This document shows positions 1 to 4,924 of a DNA stretch of 5,062 bases, piece by piece; the stretch's first letter is position 1; the number at the start of each line of letters is the position of its first letter. The notes under the pieces are model-generated. The model searched no databases and was not told where the DNA came from. It saw only the letters and a program-made list of their open reading frames with translations. The position numbers and the translations under genes are program-made. Origin of the DNA: Pseudomonadota bacterium (GTDB lineage Bacteria > Pseudomonadota > Alphaproteobacteria > Rhizobiales > Aestuariivirgaceae); the NCBI GenBank assembly GCA_016522385.1, contig JAEKFU010000004.1, positions 1-5,062 on the forward strand. The letters run 5' to 3'.

Positions 1-1
1 G

Positions 2-112
2 TCCACCCGTCCGCTTCATACCAATCTGGATGGCGAACCATATGTTGAAAGCCGTTTTGAATTCAAAACTCACCCAGCTGCCCTTTCAGTCGTCCTCGGC
101 ACGCCCAGTTAG
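2..112 (+). CDS. C-terminal end of a probable diacylglycerol kinase-family lipid kinase (partial, start lies left of the window)
   Basis: An open frame enters from the left edge and stops at TAG 110-112, giving 36 residues. It contains the stretch PLHTNLDGEPYVESRFEF and ends HPAALSVVLGTPS. The order 'small beta strand, (V/N)xxDGEP, short turn, hydrophobic strand, P-x-A-L-x-V-x-x-G/P' is how proteins of the DAGK/YegS/LCB5 group (COG1597) usually finish; in them this beta-sandwich end carries the conserved DGE near the lipid-binding lobe. Such enzymes phosphorylate diacylglycerol or related lipids with ATP at the inner membrane. The catalytic GGDGT part lies outside the window, so the call rests on the tail alone. 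The gene is convergent with the sulfatase, whose stop codon starts 67 bases after this one. No clear terminator lies between them. The frame is certain to be open; the family is recognised from memory and is moderately sure. Confidence 0.6.
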   Translation, partial: STRPLHTNLDGEPYVESRFEFKTHPAALSVVLGTPS

Positions 113-178
113 AGGGTTTCATGCTGAAGCACGTTTGCCAGCGCTCGCCAATAGCGACCATCGCAATTGTCCGGGTGG

Positions 179-1621
179 TCAATTTGCCGGCGTATAGGGG
201 TCCGGCGTCTCGGGCTTGATCGGCGGTTCCTTCTGCAATGAAGCGATGTGATCGATCAGAACCTGGCTGGCCGGATAGCGGACCCAAAAATTCGCCGGGG
301 CGTGCAACACCGGATGCTCTTCTCTCGGATCGAGATGAAGATTGTAGAAGGCCGGCACCCGGGACTCCTTGATGGGAACACCGAAACCCGTCGACAGCTC
401 CTTGGTCATCATCTTCCAGTTGCGCCATTTGACACCGAAGATTTCCTTTCCGACATAGACAACGATGGCCTCGCGGTTCGACTTCTCCTGTTGCGCCATC
501 AGAAATGCCGACTGATCGACACCATCGATGATCCGATCGATCGGCACGATGCCACCAACGATCTTGGCCAGGGTGGGATACAGGTCCATCTCGTGAACGA
601 TCTCATTGGAAACGGCGCCGGCCGGGATTTTTTCGGGCCAGCGGATCAGGAATGGCACCCGCAAAGAACCCTCAAGGCCGGTGAAATAGCTGCCGCGCCA
701 CGGTCCGCCAAATCCCTGATGCGGAACCGCCGACTCCGGCCCGTTATCGGCGGTAAAGATGAAGATCGTACTGTCCCTGATCCCGGTTGCATCTACTGCG
801 TCAAGCAGCTCGCCGACATAGGCATCCGTTTGGGCAAGGACGTCCGCCCAATGGCCGTTGCCCGTCGCTCCCTTGCGGTTCGGCTCCGGCTCCACGGGCA
901 GGTGGGTCTGCGTATAGGGGATGAACAGGAAAAAGGGCTTGTCGCCGCCCACCTTGCGCTTGATGAAGTCTTTCGCCTTGTCGGTCACCTCGCGGTCGAT
1001 CAGCAGTCGCGCTTCGGAGTCATAGACCTTCACCTGTCTTGGCGCTTCGCCGCGCTTTGCCTCCATGACATACTCGAATTTAGCCTGCGGATGGACGCCC
1101 GGGCGGAACAGATCATTATCCGGCCAGTAGCTTTCATCGGACGAGTTGGGGATGCCGTACCACTCATCAAATCCCTGGTCGGTCGGGTAACGGCCCTTGG
1201 TGTCGCCCAGATGCCATTTGCCGAACATGCCCGTGGCGTAGCCGGCCGCCGACAGCATTTCGGGTATTGTGATCTCCCATTGGGTCAAACCATATTCGCC
1301 GGACCCGAGCGGCACCTCGGCGTTTCCCGTCCGGATGGCATAGCGACCCGTCATGATGGCCGCCCGGCTCGGTGTACATTGCGCCTCGACATTGAAGTTG
1401 AGCAGCTTCATGCCGTCTTCAGCCAGACTGTCGATCCTCGGTGTTGGTGCGCCGCGTAGAATACCGCCACCATAGGCACCGATCTCACCCCAGCCAAAAT
1501 TGTCCATGAAGACCAAGACGATGTTCGGTTTTGTCTCTTGTGCTTGTGCGGGAGAAATCAGCAAGCCGCAGGTCATCAGCAAAATCAAAAAGGCAAGGGA
1601 ATACTGACGCAAATGTTTCAT
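179..1621 (-). CDS. Secreted formylglycine-dependent sulfatase (arylsulfatase type)
   Basis: A 480-residue type I sulfatase, normal in length, which should hydrolyse sulfate esters in the periplasm; the substrate cannot be read from sequence. Residues 1-27 are a signal peptide (basic start, leucine-rich core, AQA before QE). The fold starts at PNIVLVFMDNFGWGE (32-46) with metal-ligand Asp40. The signature C-T-P-S-R is at 82-86, Cys82 being the residue that a formylglycine-generating enzyme (not in the window) must oxidise. GKWHLG (134-139) gives Lys135 and His137, THLP gives His240, and TADNG (290-294) gives metal ligands Asp292-Asn293. Two positions are unusual: the usual Asp-Asp at 40-41 is Asp-Asn, and the K-G-x-x-x-E-G segment near 309-323 has Tyr312 where Lys is common; this may simply be a subfamily trait. 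The ATG at 1619-1621 is preceded by GAGG 8 bases upstream. It is the second gene of a unit with the SphA-like gene 40 bases upstream, which suggests uptake followed by desulfation. Confidence 0.93.
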   Translation of the reverse strand: MKHLRQYSLAFLILLMTCGLLISPAQAQETKPNIVLVFMDNFGWGEIGAYGGGILRGAPTPRIDSLAEDGMKLLNFNVEAQCTPSRAAIMTGRYAIRTGNAEVPLGSGEYGLTQWEITIPEMLSAAGYATGMFGKWHLGDTKGRYPTDQGFDEWYGIPNSSDESYWPDNDLFRPGVHPQAKFEYVMEAKRGEAPRQVKVYDSEARLLIDREVTDKAKDFIKRKVGGDKPFFLFIPYTQTHLPVEPEPNRKGATGNGHWADVLAQTDAYVGELLDAVDATGIRDSTIFIFTADNGPESAVPHQGFGGPWRGSYFTGLEGSLRVPFLIRWPEKIPAGAVSNEIVHEMDLYPTLAKIVGGIVPIDRIIDGVDQSAFLMAQQEKSNREAIVVYVGKEIFGVKWRNWKMMTKELSTGFGVPIKESRVPAFYNLHLDPREEHPVLHAPANFWVRYPASQVLIDHIASLQKEPPIKPETPDPYTPAN

Positions 1622-1622
1622 T

Positions 1623-1634
1623 TGAGGCGCCTCA
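1623..1634 (-). promoter_or_regulatory. Sulfatase ribosome-binding site embedded in a perfect 12-bp palindrome
   Basis: TGAGGCGCCTCA reads the same on both strands. On the minus strand its left half carries the GAGG Shine-Dalgarno element (1630-1633), 8 bases before the sulfatase ATG at 1619-1621. In RNA the element could fold as UGAG-GCGC-CUCA, a four-pair stem that would hide GAGG. The palindrome is visible directly; any effect on translation is inference. Confidence 0.45.
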
Positions 1635-1661
1635 TTGACAATGCGTATCAGTGGCCGGGCA

Positions 1662-2606
1662 TCAGAACTTCCATGCAGCGCCGAGCGAGAAGTAGTCGGA
1701 CTCGAAGCGGTTGTCGGCGAACAGATCGTGCAGCGTTTTGCCGACGACAGTCAGCTTTCCGCCGGCAAAGGCGGGGATCCACACGAAGCCCGGCCCAAGG
1801 CCGAGTGACTCGGACTTGAAATCACCGAGAACGGCCCCGCTGCCGCTATCGCCGGTGAGCTGCTTGTAATAGTAGCCTCTAAGTCCGACTGCGAAGGTCG
1901 GCGACAGGAACTGGTTGGCCGTGAAGTCGACGTGGAGCTCGGTGCCGGTCTTATAGTCCGTCGCCTTGTTACGGGTGTTGAACAAGATGCCAGGAATGAC
2001 GGAGATCTCGCTGCCCATTGCCGGGTCGAACCAGGTGAATGCCATGGCCGTGTCGAAAGCCCAGTAGTTGCGGCCGAGATTTATTCTGGAGGACAGGTCG
2101 TAATCCCCGGTCGGGGCAAAGACCGCCTGGGCGACCTTGACGTGGAACTTCTCAAAACTCCAGTTCAGCTGAAACGGCACGAAGGCAATGTCGGCAAGGG
2201 CGAAAGTGTCTCCGCTAGCGCTGATCGAGCCGCCCAAAGGACCGGTTGCCGTGGCGCTAAGGTCGACGCCTCCAAACGGCACGGCAACGCCGACAGTGTA
2301 GGTGCCGCCGAGGACCGGGGTCTCGAACGTGTATGCAGCGCCCATGATGTCCAGCACAATATCGACATCGAGACCCAAATCGACCAAGCCCTGCAGAACC
2401 GCCGCATCGACGCTGCCGGTCTGCACGAAGACTGCATTGGAAACCTGAAGCCCTGGTTCGGGCGAAAATGCAGCAATGATGTCGCCTCCGCTGCCCGGTA
2501 TATAAAGGCTTGTGCCGCCTTCCGCCGCCCTGGCGCTGCCAAAAGGAGCGACCAGCAAGCCGACTGCGACAAACGCCAACGCAAGTCTTGCAATCAATCT
2601 GAACAT
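1662..2606 (-). CDS. SphA-family outer-membrane beta-barrel protein (phenol meta-pathway 'MetA-deg' type transporter)
   Basis: A 314-residue exported protein of the SphA / Phenol_MetA_deg group (PF13557 type). These are predicted outer-membrane barrels often found beside genes for degrading aromatic or hydrophobic compounds; transport is inferred for the family, not proven here. Residues 1-27 form a signal peptide (MFRLIARLALAF... ending SARA before AEGG). The mature protein is rich in alternating beta strands and shows family hallmarks: APTGDYD, INLGRNYWAFD, the TDYKTGTELHVD stretch, GYYYKQLTGDSGSGA followed by LGDFK, and a final Trp-Lys-Phe. A terminal Phe is the usual recognition signal for the BAM barrel-assembly machinery. 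I chose the ATG at 2604-2606 because it gives a clean signal peptide; a GTG at 2649-2651 would add 15 residues before it. Only a weak G-rich ribosome site (GGGGG) precedes it. The gene heads a two-gene unit with the sulfatase, and a TTACGTAA palindrome lies 64 bases upstream. Confidence 0.88.
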   Translation of the reverse strand: MFRLIARLALAFVAVGLLVAPFGSARAAEGGTSLYIPGSGGDIIAAFSPEPGLQVSNAVFVQTGSVDAAVLQGLVDLGLDVDIVLDIMGAAYTFETPVLGGTYTVGVAVPFGGVDLSATATGPLGGSISASGDTFALADIAFVPFQLNWSFEKFHVKVAQAVFAPTGDYDLSSRINLGRNYWAFDTAMAFTWFDPAMGSEISVIPGILFNTRNKATDYKTGTELHVDFTANQFLSPTFAVGLRGYYYKQLTGDSGSGAVLGDFKSESLGLGPGFVWIPAFAGGKLTVVGKTLHDLFADNRFESDYFSLGAAWKF

Positions 2607-2851
2607 TATCAACGCCCCCGCTATCCTGTTGACCACAAGCCTGCTTACCACGGCTTAACCGATTGGCACTGTTACGTAACGCATTTCGTCGCTGCAATCA
2701 TCCAGTATCTGTGAAACGTGCCGTCGCACTGATTGCTGGATCGCAATAGAGGTACCGTGGGTTGGTCTTGAGAAGATCCCTCTATGCCATTGCAACTAGG
2801 GCGCACTGGCAATCTTCGACGTGTCCAAACCCATGTTCGACAGGCTATCCG
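2607..2851. other. Non-coding region upstream of the SphA-sulfatase unit
   Basis: This 245-base gap separates the end of the Cys-rich gene (stop at 2852-2854) from the SphA start. It must hold the promoter of the SphA-sulfatase unit, but no strong -35/-10 pair is visible on the minus strand; the best is TTGCAG, 17 bases, TAACAG, which overlaps the palindrome at 2671-2680. A weak promoter of this kind would fit activator control. An inverted pair TGCCA (2785-2789) and TGGCA (2807-2811) lies nearer the Cys-rich gene. No terminator with a T-tract is seen after the Cys-rich gene. Confidence 0.5.
2671..2680. promoter_or_regulatory. Candidate operator 1: GTTACGTAAC palindrome upstream of the SphA-sulfatase unit
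   Basis: GTTACGTAAC is a perfect 10-bp palindrome in non-coding DNA, ending 64 bases before the SphA ATG on the minus strand. Its core TTACGTAA recurs only once more in the window, at 4477-4484, upstream of the AraC-type regulator. The shared core, the promoter-like position and the similar distance to both start codons suggest one regulator binds both. The binding protein is unknown; the neighbouring AraC-type regulator is an obvious candidate, although that family usually binds direct repeats. Confidence 0.5.
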
Positions 2852-3193
2852 TCAACATCCGTGGGCAAACTCGCAGGCATCCTTGTCATCCACACATTGT
2901 GCTTTCAGAACGTCATTGTCTTTGAACAGTTTGTTGCATTCCGCCACATAGTCAGTACAGAGTCGCGGGTGGCCTTGGCCAGGGCACGACGGCAGGGGAT
3001 TTTGGCCGACGCAATCGGTGAAATCAGCATAGCAAATGGAGCGCCAAGCTTCGTCACCGCTCGACAGGCGTGCACAGTCGGCATAATCGAGCCAACATGC
3101 GGGCGGGTCTTTTCTCACTTGCGCATGAGTTGCTGCGGAACCCAGTACCAGACCGCTGCAGAATGAGATCGCCAACCAGCCCATTGCTTGCAT
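2852..3193 (-). CDS. Small secreted cysteine-rich protein with four C-x6-C units (unknown function)
   Basis: A 113-residue protein that I do not recognise. The ATG at 3191-3193 has a strong ribosome site, GGAGGG, and residues 1-24 form a signal peptide (hydrophobic core, THA before QV), so the product should be exported to the oxidising periplasm or beyond. The mature part has ten cysteines. Eight form four C-x6-C units at 33/40, 54/61, 79/86 and 100/107: CWLDYADC, CYADFTDC, CTDYVAEC and CVDDKDAC. Units 1-2 and 3-4 have identical spacing and are offset by 46 residues, so the protein looks like an internal duplication of a two-unit module. Cys70 and the final residue Cys113 are outside the pattern. 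Each unit could be one turn-pair of a helix, giving disulfide-pinned helical hairpins as in CHCH-type proteins (there C-x9-C); this is inference. The mature part is acidic. It stands alone between two gaps, on the same strand as its neighbours, so a link to the sulfatase system is possible but not shown. Confidence 0.8.
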   Translation of the reverse strand: MQAMGWLAISFCSGLVLGSAATHAQVRKDPPACWLDYADCARLSSGDEAWRSICYADFTDCVGQNPLPSCPGQGHPRLCTDYVAECNKLFKDNDVLKAQCVDDKDACEFAHGC

Positions 3194-3388
3194 GCCGGCC
3201 CTCCGTTTCTGTCAGACAGACCCAGACGCGAAAGTGTCATCCGCGAAAGTCAGTTATCAACTGCAAAGTCGCCGATTTAGGGGCGTTTGTTGAAGTTCTT
3301 ATGCTGCCAATAGCAGACCTTCTTCTGAAATAGAATCCAAACCACCTAATTTTGTCGCAATATGGTCCCGCCTCCGCGGAGCAAAACA
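3194..3388. other. Non-coding gap between the AraC-type regulator and the Cys-rich gene
   Basis: This 195-base gap holds the leader of the Cys-rich gene, with no confident -35/-10 pair on the minus strand. A 10-bp palindrome, CTCCGCGGAG (3372-3381), sits just after the regulator's stop but is not followed by a T-tract in either direction, so it is not a typical terminator. Nothing else is recognised. Confidence 0.45.
3199..3204 (-). promoter_or_regulatory. Strong ribosome-binding site of the Cys-rich protein
   Basis: On the minus strand GGAGGG lies 5 bases before the ATG at 3191-3193. It is the best ribosome site in the window, it decides this start over the in-frame ATG at 3182-3184, and it is the main evidence besides the signal peptide that the small gene is real. 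Confidence 0.8.
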
Positions 3389-4402
3389 TCAAGAGATGGA
3401 TCCCCTGAGCTCTTGTGGCGAAGTTCCGTAGAATGTCTTGAAAGCGCGCGTGAAGTGCGGTGTTGACGAATAGGCGACCTCCAGGGCGACCTGCTTGACC
3501 GTGATGTCCGGCTCCGCCAGAAGCTCTCGTGCCCGGCGCATGCGGCAGCGCAACACGAGGTCGCGAAAGCTGAGGCCATGTTCGTCGAGACGGCGCTGGA
3601 GTGTTCGAGGTCCGATGCCAAGCACCGCCGCCGTACCGTCGAGGTCAGGAGTTTGGTGAACAAGACGTCGCTCGATGATGTTTGCCACGACACAGGGAAA
3701 GTCCTGCGGGAGCGTCTCACCCAGGCGGCGCAAATCAATAAGGCTCACCATTGAACCGGGTTCTGTGGCAGGGGCCTGCCCGCTCGTTATCACAGTTTCC
3801 CTGTCCAGGACGATAGCGACCCGGTCTCCTTCGAACCGAACCGGGGCGGCAAAAACGTCTTCCAGATCCTGCTCCCAAGGCCCCTTGGCGTAGCACGTCT
3901 CAATCCGCAATGGCGCCCAGTCCTCACCAAGGTAGTGACTGATCACGTCCGCCAGCACGCACAGCACGAAGTCACCGGCATGTCGCCAACCGACCATGTC
4001 CTGATAGATGTTTCGATAGCCGATGCCTAACTCGTTCTCCCCAACCTCGATCTCCAAACTGCTGCCGCTCTCGTGGTACGGCAGCGCGGCACGGAAACGC
4101 TTGAGCGCGCCCGAAAGATCGCGCGCTTGCAAAATATAGCGGCCGACCGGCCCGTGCCCATCGGCATCGAACTCTTTGCTGGCTTGGAGACCAAAAGACC
4201 GCATGACGGAAATCTCCGCAGCGCGTTGGTAGAGCGCAACGAGATCTCGCATGGGCACGGTTGCGTCAGGTTCGGCGAGGAGTTCGACCGGCACATCCTG
4301 GTCGCGAAAAGCGCGGTTCAAACCCTCTTCGCCGGCAAGGGATATCAAGAGATCGGGAAGGCCGCCCAAGTCCCGCAGTCGACCATAGCCAATCTCTGTC
4401 AA
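3389..4402 (-). CDS. AraC-family transcriptional regulator, OruR/ArgR-like type with arabinose-binding-like N-domain
   Basis: A 337-residue regulator of the AraC family. Roughly residues 15-210 match the N-terminal domain of the OruR-like branch (PF12625 type), with RDLVALYQRAAE and the later IGYRNIYQDM segment. The last 100 residues hold two helix-turn-helix units: the first around RTLQRRLDEHGLSFRDL, the second ITVKQVALEVAYSSTPHFTR followed by AFKTFYGTSPQELR, which is the classical AraC C-terminal signature. Such proteins are usually ligand-responsive activators of nearby catabolic genes. The start is TTG at 4400-4402: the run GGGGG (4410-4414) lies 7 bases upstream at a proper ribosome-site distance, and the family's N-domain begins only a few residues in. 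The ATG at 4405-4407 is out of frame and stops after two codons. The gene is divergent from the plus-strand remnant and edge gene, and a TTACGTAA palindrome 73 bases upstream may mediate autoregulation. Family call is secure; effector and targets are inferred from position only. Confidence 0.93.
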   Translation of the reverse strand: MTEIGYGRLRDLGGLPDLLISLAGEEGLNRAFRDQDVPVELLAEPDATVPMRDLVALYQRAAEISVMRSFGLQASKEFDADGHGPVGRYILQARDLSGALKRFRAALPYHESGSSLEIEVGENELGIGYRNIYQDMVGWRHAGDFVLCVLADVISHYLGEDWAPLRIETCYAKGPWEQDLEDVFAAPVRFEGDRVAIVLDRETVITSGQAPATEPGSMVSLIDLRRLGETLPQDFPCVVANIIERRLVHQTPDLDGTAAVLGIGPRTLQRRLDEHGLSFRDLVLRCRMRRARELLAEPDITVKQVALEVAYSSTPHFTRAFKTFYGTSPQELRGSIS

Positions 4403-4451
4403 CGCATTACCCCCGGATCGCCACTGGCCGCCTCTTTGCCGATTAAACCAG

Positions 4452-4457
4452 ATTATG
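4452..4457 (-). promoter_or_regulatory. Possible -10 box of the AraC-type regulator
   Basis: On the minus strand this reads CATAAT, one mismatch from TATAAT, about 50 bases before the TTG start. At 17 bases upstream there is no -35 match (GTAAGT, overlapping the palindrome), so the promoter would be weak or depend on a bound regulator. Low certainty. Confidence 0.25.
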
Positions 4458-4464
4458 GAATACT

Positions 4465-4493
4465 TTGATATTGTACTTACGTAAGGATAGATA
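4465..4493 (+). promoter_or_regulatory. Possible sigma-70-type promoter facing the plus-strand genes
   Basis: TTGATA (4465-4470, one mismatch from TTGACA), 17 bases, then TAGATA (4488-4493, a loose -10). The CTTACGTAAG palindrome lies inside the spacer, where a bound protein would control the promoter directly. The -10 is poor, so this is tentative. Confidence 0.25.
4476..4485. promoter_or_regulatory. Candidate operator 2: CTTACGTAAG palindrome upstream of the AraC-type regulator
   Basis: CTTACGTAAG is a perfect 10-bp palindrome sharing the TTACGTAA core with the site at 2671-2680. The outer base pair differs (C-G here, G-C there) yet symmetry is kept in both, as expected for a site read by a symmetric protein. 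It is 73 bases before the regulator's TTG start and between the regulator and the plus-strand genes, so it could serve both directions. Confidence 0.5.
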
Positions 4494-4672
4494 GGGATGG
4501 ATCATGCTCATATTGTCGTAAAGTGAAAACGATCGACCAAACGATTAATTGTAGACTGTGCCCTCACGTCAATCAAAAACGCCACCGTCGCCAGGCGGAT
4601 GCTGGCGCATCGCCATTCCATCTCGACATTTTCGAGTAATAGGCGGTTCGAACAAACGACGGGGAGCGACAG

Positions 4673-4677
4673 GGAGG
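4673..4677 (+). promoter_or_regulatory. Relic ribosome-binding site of the decayed gene
   Basis: GGAGG within AGGGAGGAAA lies 8 bases before GCG at 4686-4688. The spacing is ideal for a start codon at that GCG, and the frame beginning there encodes a signal-peptide-like segment. This suggests that GCG replaced a former GTG or ATG start. Confidence 0.5.
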
Positions 4678-4685
4678 AAAGTCAC

Positions 4686-4881
4686 GCGACCACCAAATCA
4701 GCCCCGTTTGCCGCACTTGAACTTATCGCATTTCTGGCGATTCCAGCAAGCGCCCAGGACATCGGGACCCCGGACGCCAAATAACTGGAGGAAGTGCTGC
4801 CTGGGTGCGGAAACCCCTAATGACACGATATTGATCCACGGGGACCGCGCCTACACCTCACCCATCTGGTACACGCCGTAA
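4686..4881 (+). pseudogene. Remnant of an exported, probably DUF3604-family gene: lost start, frameshift and large internal deletion
   Basis: Two pieces of a former gene are visible in different frames. Piece one (4686-4781, stop TAA 4782-4784) follows a good ribosome site and begins GCG where a start is expected; it encodes TTKSAPF, a hydrophobic run with one odd Glu (AALELIAFLAI), then PASAQD, a classical cleavage site, and GTPDAK. Piece two (about 4801-4878, stop TAA 4879-4881, another frame) encodes LGAETPNDTILIHGD followed by RAYTSPIWYTP and stop. From memory, DUF3604 proteins typically finish with an (E/D)RAYTSPIWYTP-like tail. Family members have several hundred residues, so nearly the whole body would be gone, the junction falling near 4782-4805. 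An exported protein made of the tail alone would have no core. A plain ORF covers 4558-4881 in the tail frame, but its upstream part looks random. That piece one and piece two come from one gene is inference; two fused relics are also possible. Confidence 0.55.
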
Positions 4882-4913
4882 TGGCCGCTTGAGAGCCTCG
4901 GCAAGCAACACGA

Positions 4914-4918
4914 AAGGA
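4914..4918 (+). promoter_or_regulatory. Ribosome-binding site of the edge gene
   Basis: AAGGA lies 6 bases before the GTG at 4925-4927. Together with the signal peptide that follows at once, it fixes the GTG as the start. Confidence 0.65.
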
Positions 4919-4924
4919 AAACCT

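Larger units (their letters stand above)
4403..4685. other. Divergent control region between the AraC-type regulator and the plus-strand genes
   Basis: This 283-base stretch is notably AT-rich between about 4440 and 4560, unlike the genes around it, which fits a promoter zone. It contains the CTTACGTAAG palindrome (4476-4485), a CATAAT -10-like box for the regulator, a TTGATA/TAGATA pair facing right, and a direct repeat AAACGAT (4527-4533 and 4539-4545, 12 bases start to start). Further right are two small hairpins, CGCCAG/CTGGCG (4589-4607) and CTCGA/TCGAG (4622-4636), neither followed by a T-tract. I see no convincing gene here. Confidence 0.5.

Noticed and set aside
156..180. Hairpin GACCATC/GGGTGGTC between the convergent genes as a terminator
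   Set aside because: Needs a wobble pair on one strand, has an 11-base loop, overlaps the sulfatase stop codon and has no T-tract.
533..544. Perfect 12-bp palindrome CCGATCGATCGG
   Set aside because: It lies inside the sulfatase and is explained by the codons for Pro-Ile-Asp-Arg; no regulatory context.
248..1459. 403-codon open frame on the plus strand opposite the sulfatase
   Set aside because: It is the antisense shadow of a clear sulfatase; the translation is Arg/His/Gly-rich with no domain, signal or ribosome site.
1932..2714. 260-codon open frame on the plus strand opposite the SphA-like gene
   Set aside because: Antisense shadow of a recognisable beta-barrel gene; no family features and low-complexity basic composition.
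2785..2811. Inverted pair TGCCA / TGGCA as an operator
   Set aside because: Five-base arms with a 17-base spacer are expected by chance, and the position is nearer the end of the Cys-rich gene than any start.
2762..3166. Plus-strand open frame opposite the Cys-rich gene
   Set aside because: The minus-strand frame has the strong ribosome site, signal peptide and regular cysteine spacing; the plus frame has none of these.
3372..3381. CTCCGCGGAG palindrome after the regulator as a rho-independent terminator
   Set aside because: No loop and no T-tract after it in either direction.
4558..4881. 107-codon plus-strand frame as an intact gene
   Set aside because: Only its last 25 or so residues look like protein of a known family; the earlier part is basic, proline-rich and random-looking, and the signal peptide lies in a different frame. 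Treated as part of a remnant.
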